From positions 3,092,672 through 3,156,671 of the forward strand of contig NZ_CP117982.1 of the NCBI RefSeq assembly GCF_030708075.1: DNA of 64,000 nucleotides. The letters are read 5' to 3'. Below the pieces are notes generated by a model, which saw only the letters and a program-made list of their open reading frames with translations, did no database searches and was not told where the DNA came from. This document shows positions 57,433 through 64,000 of the stretch, piece after piece; the first letter of the stretch is position 1; each line of letters begins with the position of its first letter. The stretch comes from Candidatus Epulonipiscium viviparus. GTDB taxonomy: Bacteria > Bacillota > Clostridia > Lachnospirales > Cellulosilyticaceae. Made by a program: the position numbers and the translations under genes.

Positions 57433-58931
57433 ACTTTATCATATGTTATTTAGGTCATCTTCAGAAGTACAGATTTCTGGAAAAATTCATTTCCTGATAC
57501 TATCATATGACGATCTTCTTAAAAGGTTACACTTTTTCTGAAAGTTTTTAAATATTTTTTTGAGTAGTGTAGACAGGAATGCTCTCATCTTTGGACATAT
57601 TGATTGTTATCAGTAAATCCTTTATTTGGTAAAATACTGTGTTATCAACTACTTTTATACTAGTGTATTCCGCAACGTCTGTCGCAGTGTCAAAGAAATA
57701 ATCATGATGCTCTTTTCTGAATGCAATTAACCCTTTTACAAAATCTATCAATTCGTAATTCAGCTCATCATACTTAATGCGGTTGATCTCCTCACTGCTC
57801 TTATACGAATTTTCGATGCCCAGCTTGGTTCGCGCCCCTTCGCAACCGCCATGTAAAAACGGCACTCCCTGACCTAGCAATATAAAGGTATATGCCAGTT
57901 GCATTTGGCGTAGAATGTCTGAAGTGTGTTCCTCAAAAACATAATAGAGCTCATCGAATAGCGTATAATTATCATGGCATGATACGTACGCTATACTTTG
58001 TAGTGGAGACGAATAATTGGAAGCCGTAAGCAATTCTCGTACAACATCTTCTAGATTGCTAGTAACATGACCGATAATTAGCTGTTTACATTTATTTCTA
58101 AATTCGTCGTTAAAAAATCCGATAGTAGGTATTTGTGCAAAGTTTGGCTGAATGGCGCATTGCTCATCTGGAATTACTGTATGCATATTCCATCCTTCGC
58201 CATATAAATATATATTGGGATTAATTTTGGTTAGAGTATCTTTTATCAGTTGCATGGTTTGTATATCGTGAATGCCCATCAGATCAAATCTATAGCCAGC
58301 AAAGCCAAATGTTTCTGTCAAATAAGCTAGCGAATCAACAATAAATTTGCGCACCATAAACCTTTCTGATGCGACCTCGTTACCGCATCCCGATGCATTT
58401 CCAGGGCTCCCATTATTATATCTAAAGTAATAGTATGGCACCAACTTTTCGTAGGAAAATTCTTGTAGAGCATGAACATGGTTATAGACTACATCCATTA
58501 TTACTCCAATCCCATCATCATGGCAAGTGTTAACCAGCGTGATTAGTTCGTTAATGCGTTCGTATGGATCATTTTGATTGCAACTATACTTGCCTTCCAT
58601 AACATTGTATTGAACAGGATCATAGCCCCAATTGTATTCTCTAGATTTGTCGCGCTCATCGATGGACCCGAAATCGAATATAGGCAATAATTGTATGTGA
58701 GTTATACCGAGACTTTTAATGTAATCGTAGCCAGCTATTTTTTGAAAGTTAGTTGCGATCCCCGATTCTATAAACCCTTTGAACTTTCCGGGATGCTCAA
58801 AATTGCATTTTGGGTCGGTGGTAAAGTCCCGAATATGCGTTTCGTATATAATAGAATCTCGCTCAGGTACTGTTAAAAACGATTTTCTTGGAATGACTTT
58901 TTTAGGATTTACTACATAATTGTAAAGGGAA

Positions 58932-59063
58932 TTTTACATCCATAATACGCTCTCCATCTTTGTTATAGTGTTGCTTTCAAAAATCCATACTCGGCTAATG
59001 TTTGGCGCATAGAATTTACAATTGTAGGATATGCCTTTGCGACATTGTCTTGTTGCTTTATAT
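58932..59063 (-). repeat. Inverted 132-bp copy of 54152-54283
   Basis: The reverse complement of this stretch is identical to the end of sulfatase 2, the 19-nt gap and the first 12 nt of the URO-D-like gene. There are no terminal inverted repeats or transposase. Confidence 0.95.
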
Positions 59064-59097
59064 ATGTGGTATCATCGGTAATGTGGTATCATCGGTA
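59064..59097. repeat. 17-bp tandem duplication at the insertion edge
   Basis: ATGTGGTATCATCGGTA occurs twice in a row, right next to the inserted block. Confidence 0.9.
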
Positions 59098-59432
59098 AAG
59101 CAAACGTTAACACTAAATGCGGTAGGTGCCCAAGCAAAAAATTCACTATATTCTCCGTAATAAAAACTGCCCAATTGCCCATCATACTTATTGTCCTGCT
59201 CAAACTTTGCGGTATGAACAATAAAACGATATTCTACAGGATAGGTAGCATCATCGATTTGGATGTAATATTTTTTGCGAAGGCTTATTTCTATCGGCAA
59301 TGTGCAGCCGTTGTGAAAAAATACTAAGCCGTGTTCTTGTGCTCCATCCAAAAATATTGCCTTGCCATTAAAATCGTCGCTAGTAATCACATTATAATCA
59401 TCAAAATAAAAGTTCATTGATTTACTCCTCTA

Positions 59433-61370
59433 TTATATATTTAATTCTAAAACTATTTTTAAAATTTCGCATACACTCCAACCTTGGGCAAAGCAGCCTC
59501 TAGAAATGGCAGGAAACATTCCGTCGTATATTTCGGCGATTTGTCCGACGCAACCTTCTCGTAGGCAATCGGCAAAGTGATCTATTTGCTTTGTTACTAA
59601 TTTAACAGCGGCATCGCTATAGTGATTAACTTTTAGGTAAGCTCTGAAATATGAGCCTAGTGGAAATGGCCATACGGTTCCTTGGTGATATGACAAATCG
59701 CGTTTTTTTAGATTGCCGCTGTATTCTGCAACAAATTCAGCATCTTCAACCGCGAGAGTGCGGAGTCCATATGGAGTATAAAGTTTTTCGTATACGCAGG
59801 TTACAACTTCTTCGGCGATATGATCAGGCAGTGGCGAAAAAGGTACAGAGACCGCCCAAATTTGATTACACCTTATCTGATTGTCGTAATCGTTTCCCGA
59901 AACTACATCTTTCAAACATTTTTTACTTGCATTATAAAATTTATTGACAAAATTGATTTTAGTAGTCTCTATGAGGGCAGTATATTCAGCGACGGGTTCT
60001 CCAATTAAATTTCCAAATTTTTCTAATATGCATAAGCCGCTGTACCAGTAGGCATTGATTTCCACGGGTTTTCCATGTCGAGGCGTTGGCAATATATTCT
60101 CATATCTAACGTCCATCCAGGTAAGTTGCATGAGCCCGCTACCTGCTGTAATCAGTCCATCGGTATCCATTTTGATATCGAAGTCAGTGCCATTTTTGTA
60201 GCTATCGATTATTTCGACTATTGCAGGATACATTCTTTTGACAAATTCTATGTCGTCACTTTTTTTATAGTGTAAGTATACAGCCTGAATAAATAACAAC
60301 GAAGCATCTACGGTGTTGTATAAAGGTGGGTTATCTCCTTCTGGAAACAGATTTGGCATTATGCCATTGTGTAGATATTTTACGAAGGTTTGCAATATAT
60401 TTTCGCTTTGTTCAAATCGATTTGTTGCGATGCAAGCACCTTCTATAGTATACATCGTGTCTCGGCCCCAATCCAAAAAAAACGGATAGCCAGCTATTAG
60501 TGTCAACCCATCAACCGACTCGCGTTGTACTACATATGCATCGCTGGCACGCACCAATGTTTTGGCAAGACCGCTTGTCGCATTGCTTATCCTAAATAAT
60601 TTTTCGAGGCGATAATATTCATCTTTTATGAGACTGGTTACATTGGTGTTAGTATTTTGGGTCGAAAATATTAAATCAACCTCGGTAGAATCGCTTATGT
60701 CGTAGCAATACGTAAGCTTCTTTGCCGCGCAACCATATGCAAAACGGCCATCCCGCGCATCATAATTAAAGTATAAATCGCGTACAAATTCCAAATCATT
60801 TTCAAGCACGTCAGTGGCAGTAGTTGTGATAAAGAGCGCCATACCATTAGACTCTACTTTACTATCCGAAATGGAAAATTCTTGAAAAGTTTGTAACAGT
60901 GAACCGCGTTCTACAAACTGATAATACGGTGTTACATGTAAAGTTACCGTCTTTTTGGCAGGATTGTAGATAGAATATTTAATGCCCACTGTATTTTCTC
61001 CATGAGCTAATACGATTTCTTTTGTAATTTCGATGCCTTCAACGAGATAGGTGAAGGCAATAATATATTCTTGTGTCACATTTATTAAATACTTTTCTCC
61101 GTCTACATTTTTGCTATAATCCACAAACTTTTGTGAACTTAAATTAAAGTATTTGCCATCAATAATAATTTCTTCGTCCAGCCTACTAACCATATTAATG
61201 CGTATGTCTGGAGCTTTTATGGCGGCCATAAGAAGTGCGTGATCATTTCTAGTTAAAGAATTTGCCAATGTTAGTGAAGAATATCCACCCAATCCATTGG
61301 TCAGTAAAAACACATTTTCTTCTGCTCGCAACTTGTCTTTGAGGTCATTGCAACCATAACTAAATTTCAT
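59433..61370 (-). CDS. Glycogen debranching enzyme-like GH133 (amylo-alpha-1,6-glucosidase)
   Basis: 645 aa. The N-terminal beta-sandwich begins NVFLLTNGLGGYSSLTLANS. The (alpha/alpha)6 barrel includes GYPFFLDWGRDTMYTIEGA (near residue 297), DASLLFIQAVY and LSYHQGTVWPFPLGSY (near residue 575). These are signatures of GDE_C/GH133 enzymes that hydrolyse alpha-1,6-linked glucose branches. The length is usual for bacterial members. ATG 61370 has AAAGGAG 8 nt upstream. The pullulanase gene starts 15 nt after its stop, so both form one debranching operon. A weak promoter (TTGAAA-17-TACTCT) may lie about 50 nt upstream. Confidence 0.87.
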   Translation of the reverse strand: MKFSYGCNDLKDKLRAEENVFLLTNGLGGYSSLTLANSLTRNDHALLMAAIKAPDIRINMVSRLDEEIIIDGKYFNLSSQKFVDYSKNVDGEKYLINVTQEYIIAFTYLVEGIEITKEIVLAHGENTVGIKYSIYNPAKKTVTLHVTPYYQFVERGSLLQTFQEFSISDSKVESNGMALFITTTATDVLENDLEFVRDLYFNYDARDGRFAYGCAAKKLTYCYDISDSTEVDLIFSTQNTNTNVTSLIKDEYYRLEKLFRISNATSGLAKTLVRASDAYVVQRESVDGLTLIAGYPFFLDWGRDTMYTIEGACIATNRFEQSENILQTFVKYLHNGIMPNLFPEGDNPPLYNTVDASLLFIQAVYLHYKKSDDIEFVKRMYPAIVEIIDSYKNGTDFDIKMDTDGLITAGSGLMQLTWMDVRYENILPTPRHGKPVEINAYWYSGLCILEKFGNLIGEPVAEYTALIETTKINFVNKFYNASKKCLKDVVSGNDYDNQIRCNQIWAVSVPFSPLPDHIAEEVVTCVYEKLYTPYGLRTLAVEDAEFVAEYSGNLKKRDLSYHQGTVWPFPLGSYFRAYLKVNHYSDAAVKLVTKQIDHFADCLREGCVGQIAEIYDGMFPAISRGCFAQGWSVCEILKIVLELNI

Positions 61371-61634
61371 TTGCAGATCTCCTTTTATATTGTGATACGT
61401 GTAAGAGTAGCAGTGATTTGAGATATTTTCAAGGCTGTAAAGATATTATGTAGATGAATGATCCTCTCGCGGAAGATCATTCATAGTCTTATTTTGTAGT
61501 CCAATTGTAAAAACATTCTAAATAGCACATTTAAGCGCTTTCTCTGTTTGTCGAAAGAATCTCCCATGACAAAGATTCTTTCTAATGTTATTATTACCTA
61601 AAATATTTAAAATTAAACATGAAATACAAAAAAA
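61371..61634. other. Intergenic hairpins between ABC genes and GH133
   Basis: Two inverted repeats: TGAATGATC/GATCATTCA (about 61453-61481) and GAAAGAATC/GATTCTTTC (about 61554-61583). The second lies past the ABC ATPase stop and may end that transcript, although it lacks a T run. Confidence 0.4.
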
Positions 61635-62714
61635 TTAATTAATTCTTTCTTGAGTTTGACCGTCAAAAAAATGTAGCGCATCTTTGTCAAACGCAAAGCG
61701 ATGCATTTCGCCACTCTTATAGTGCAGATGCCCTGGGGTGGTAATTACAAAACTTTGCCCATTTTCAAATTTAGCATGGATAGTTTTTTCTTTGCCCAAA
61801 AGCTCAACAACGTCTAATGTGCATTCAAAAGCATTTTCAGATAAATTATCTGTTAGGAAGCGCTCAGAACGAATACCAACAAAAACTGGCTTGCCTTCAT
61901 ATGCTTTGAGAATTTCATCTGCATTTGGAGTGATCGTAATTTTTCCATCTTGCGAAACAAATTCCCCATCCTTTAGCGATCCTTCTATAAGATTCATTGT
62001 TGGGGATCCTATAAATTTAGCAACGAATACATTTTCTGGCCTGTTATAAAAGTCTTCTGGGCTGCCCACTTGCTGTATTTTTCCATCGTTCATTAAGACT
62101 ATTTTGGTTGCCATTGTCATGGCTTCTACTTGGTCGTGAGTTACGTATATAGAAGTCGTCTCTAGTGATTTGTGCAGCTTCACAAGCTCAACTCTCATAT
62201 GTTCTCTTAACTTTGCATCTAAGTTTGATAGCGGTTCGTCCATTAGGAAAACTTTTGGCTTTCGCACCATGGCTCGGCCTAGCGCCACTCTTTGTCTTTG
62301 GCCTCCAGATATATCAGATGGCTTCGAATATAAATAATTTTCGATTTGCAGCACCTGGGCGGCTTCCATAACTCGCTCGTGAATTAATTTTTTTGGCTCT
62401 TTTCTCATAGCAAGCGAGAATGCCATATTATCGTATACTGTCATATGAGGATATAGTGCGTACGATTGAAATACCATGGCTATATTTCTATCTTTTGACG
62501 GTACTTTATTTACTCGCTTATCACCAAAAATTAAATCTCCTTCTGTAACAGAGTTTAACCCGGCAATCATTCGTAACAAGGTTGTTTTGCCGCACCCAGA
62601 TGGCCCAAGTATAACGCAAAAGTCTTTATCTTCTATTTCTAAATTGATGTTTCTGAGAGTAAAATTTTCACGCCCTTCATACTTTTTTCCAATATTATCT
62701 AATATAACCTTCAC
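61635..62714 (-). CDS. Sugar ABC transporter ATPase (MsmK/UgpC type)
   Basis: 359 aa from GTG. Walker A GPSGCGKTT, Q-loop VFQSYALYPHM, signature SGGQRQRVALGRA, Walker B VFLMDEPLSNLD, then the C-terminal regulatory OB-like domain (FVGIRSERFLTDN) of the MalK/MsmK/UgpC branch. GTG 62714 follows AAGGAGG at 8 nt; the 17 extra upstream codons overlap the ribosome site and are not native. It is the only sugar-import ATPase in the window. It follows the MalG-type permease and could also energise the ATPase-less importer at 34.7-39.5 kb, as MsmK does in other Firmicutes. Confidence 0.9.
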   Translation of the reverse strand: MKVILDNIGKKYEGRENFTLRNINLEIEDKDFCVILGPSGCGKTTLLRMIAGLNSVTEGDLIFGDKRVNKVPSKDRNIAMVFQSYALYPHMTVYDNMAFSLAMRKEPKKLIHERVMEAAQVLQIENYLYSKPSDISGGQRQRVALGRAMVRKPKVFLMDEPLSNLDAKLREHMRVELVKLHKSLETTSIYVTHDQVEAMTMATKIVLMNDGKIQQVGSPEDFYNRPENVFVAKFIGSPTMNLIEGSLKDGEFVSQDGKITITPNADEILKAYEGKPVFVGIRSERFLTDNLSENAFECTLDVVELLGKEKTIHAKFENGQSFVITTPGHLHYKSGEMHRFAFDKDALHFFDGQTQERIN

Positions 62715-62780
62715 AATATCTGCCTCCTTTTTTAAATACAATTGAAGAGTAGGCTTATATAGCAAGCCTATTCTTATTTT

Positions 62781-63671
62781 CTATTTTACTGCCCCACTTG
62801 CAAGCCCCGAAATTAATTGCTTTTGAAGTACAGTAAACAGAATAACCGTCGGTACTGCAATTAACAATCCGCCAGCCGCAAAAGCTGGTTCATTCATATT
62901 CTCTTGGTCATTTATAAAAGTAAATAGTCCGGCAGCTAGAGTATATGACTCTGGATTTGTTAGAATAACTTTTGGAAGCAGATAGTCCATAAACGGCCCG
63001 AGAAACGACCAAAGAGCAATGATGGCAAGCATCGGTCTGGCAATTGGCAAGATGATTAATCTATATACTTTTAAGTTGGAGCAACCATCAATTTTGGCCG
63101 CGTCATCCAGCTCCATAGAAATTGAATCCAAATACCCTTTGAGAATAAACGTATTACCTGCAATACCACCTGCAGAATATATTAAGATAAGCATCATCTG
63201 ACGTGAAAAAAACGGAAGCACGTCAGAAATAATAGAGTACATAGTAAAATATGCTGTAAGCCCCGCAAAGGCAGGAATAGTTTGAATCAACATAATAGTC
63301 ATCAATGATGCTTTTCTTCCTTTAAAGCGATATCTGGAATATGCAAATCCTGTAAATGATACAAATAATAAAGTTATAAGCGCTGTGGCAACGGATATAA
63401 AAATTGTATTGAGCATCCATTTTGGATATAAAGTTTCGGTAAAAATATATTCAAAGTGCTCAATTGAAAATTCAAAACCGCCATTCATAATGATATATTC
63501 TTGTTGCATACCATTAAACGCAGATACAACCATCTGGTATATTGGCCACAAAATAGCGATTGTCCAACAGATTAATGCGACATAACTAAACCCAAGCCCC
63601 ACTTTACCAAGAGTGTTTAACGGCTGGCGATCTCCAAGATAAAGGTTTGACTTTTTCTTTTTTAACGTCAT
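62781..63671 (-). CDS. Sugar ABC permease, MalG type
   Basis: 296 aa, about six membrane helices. The EAA loop MELDDAAKIDGCSNLKVYRL (near residue 190) and C-terminal LISGLASGAVK are typical of MalG. The segment SIEHFEYIFTET before helix 2 is also MalG-like. It forms a heterodimer with the MalF-type protein 4 nt upstream; the ATPase gene follows. With the debranching genes downstream, maltodextrin or a similar alpha-glucan is the likely cargo. Confidence 0.88.
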   Translation of the reverse strand: MTLKKKKSNLYLGDRQPLNTLGKVGLGFSYVALICWTIAILWPIYQMVVSAFNGMQQEYIIMNGGFEFSIEHFEYIFTETLYPKWMLNTIFISVATALITLLFVSFTGFAYSRYRFKGRKASLMTIMLIQTIPAFAGLTAYFTMYSIISDVLPFFSRQMMLILIYSAGGIAGNTFILKGYLDSISMELDDAAKIDGCSNLKVYRLIILPIARPMLAIIALWSFLGPFMDYLLPKVILTNPESYTLAAGLFTFINDQENMNEPAFAAGGLLIAVPTVILFTVLQKQLISGLASGAVK

Positions 63672-63674
63672 AGT

Positions 63675-64000
63675 CTACTCCTCCTTGAATGCTTTCGAAT
63701 TTTTAAATCCAATAAACGTAAATATCATCAAAGCCAGCGAAATAATCATTGTAACTGCAGCACCAACTGCCTGCTGCTGATTATCCATCGTTAGTTTGTA
63801 GATATACGAAATGAGGATGTCTGTTGACCCGGCTAGGTTTCCATATACCGATGGATTAAATGGCCCACCTCCATTAAATAAATAGATAATAGAGAAATTG
63901 TTAAAATTGAAGGTGTATTGCCCTATCAAAAGCGGTGCGGTCTGGAACAATACTATTGGCAGAGTAATCTTCGCAAGTCGTTGCCATACTGTGGCCCCAT
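63675..64000 (-). CDS. Sugar ABC permease, MalF type (5' end outside window)
   Basis: C-terminal part only; the frame stays open to the window edge. It includes the end of the EAA loop, GATVWQRLAKITLPIV, then FNNFSIIYLFNGGGPFNP, the conserved MalF stretch before the last helices. Its stop lies 4 nt before the MalG ATG. Confidence 0.82.
   Translation of the reverse strand, partial: GATVWQRLAKITLPIVLFQTAPLLIGQYTFNFNNFSIIYLFNGGGPFNPSVYGNLAGSTDILISYIYKLTMDNQQQAVGAAVTMIISLALMIFTFIGFKNSKAFKEE

Larger units (their letters stand above)
57548..59417 (-). pseudogene. pulA: Type I pullulanase, interrupted
   Basis: The proximal piece 59058-59417 (ATG with AGAGGAG) encodes the N-terminal domain up to FFAWAPTAFSVNVCFTDDTT. 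The distal piece (57548 to about 58931) encodes the whole GH13 catalytic core: IQLLPIFDF, the pullulanase signature YNWGYDP, DVVYNH, GYRFDLMG with the nucleophile Asp, YLYGEGW with the acid/base Glu, and SCHDN. Between them lie a 17-bp tandem duplication (59064-59097) and an exact inverted 132-bp segment from 54152-54283. These replace roughly 50 codons and bring in stops. The distal frame has no normal start. Downstream partner of the GH133 gene, for alpha-1,6 branches of imported alpha-glucan or glycogen. Confidence 0.8.

Noticed and set aside
57258-57497. Independent 79-codon gene
   Set aside because: Its first half continues the pseudogene in another frame and its second half reads through the opposite-strand terminator.
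58932-59063. Insertion sequence or MITE in the pullulanase gene
   Set aside because: The block is an exact copy of local coding sequence, without terminal inverted repeats or a transposase.
62715-62765. Upstream start of the MsmK/UgpC-type ATPase
   Set aside because: The extra residues read through the AAGGAGG ribosome site; the GTG at 62714 fits the family N-terminus.

Overview
The window looks like chromosomal DNA of a low-GC, Gram-positive, anaerobic Firmicute (Clostridia, probably Lachnospiraceae-like). The support is the A/T-rich intergenic DNA, strong AGGAGG-type ribosome sites, TTGACA/TATAAT promoters, LplB/LplC-type sugar importers with DUF3502 lipoproteins, a type I holin-like toxin, and a type I pullulanase next to a GH133 debranching enzyme. 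Sulfatases, mannose-glycan enzymes and two giant secreted proteins suggest a gut or mucosal glycan degrader. The genus is not resolved. No transposase, phage, tRNA, rRNA or CRISPR was seen. TAA, TAG and TGA are all used as ordinary stops.

Layout. 1-6.5 kb: a tandem array of a small membrane-toxin gene (- strand). Each toxin 3' end faces an opposing promoter for an antisense RNA. Extra units keep only the antisense RNA, with its own promoter and terminator, and the array fades into decayed copies. 6.8-7.9 kb: a flavodoxin and an iron-sulfur flavoprotein. 7.9-10.2 kb: about 22 degenerate units, many carrying a co-varying hairpin and none convincingly coding. 10.2-13.0 kb: a small coiled-coil gene and expanded, mostly broken relatives whose 21-bp heptad-coding unit has become a minisatellite.

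13.3-33.4 kb: two colinear giant secreted paralogues (3096 and 3365 aa) built from FIVAR-like repeats, with matching signal peptides and the same C-terminal motif. 33.6-42.9 kb: a likely operon for mannose-containing glycans (GH130 phosphorylase, two permeases, two tandem binding lipoproteins, a GH38-like mannosidase, a LacI regulator). It has no ATPase, so it probably borrows one such as the MsmK/UgpC-type ATPase at 62 kb. An ADP-ribosylglycohydrolase follows.

43.9-55.5 kb: two formylglycine-type sulfatases flank a beta-propeller glycosidase-like protein that runs into about 170 nonapeptide repeats with frameshifts. Divergent near-consensus promoters drive the propeller gene and the second sulfatase plus a URO-D-like gene. 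55.5-57.5 kb: a diguanylate cyclase preceded by a 15-codon leader ORF, and a broken glycosidase-like pseudogene. 57.5-64 kb (all - strand): a pullulanase gene interrupted by an exact inverted 132-bp copy of the sulfatase/URO-D junction, a GH133 debranching enzyme, and a sugar ABC importer cut by the window edge. Together these point to import and breakdown of alpha-glucans, mannosides and sulfated glycans. The most unusual trait is tandem-repeat expansion at several unrelated loci.
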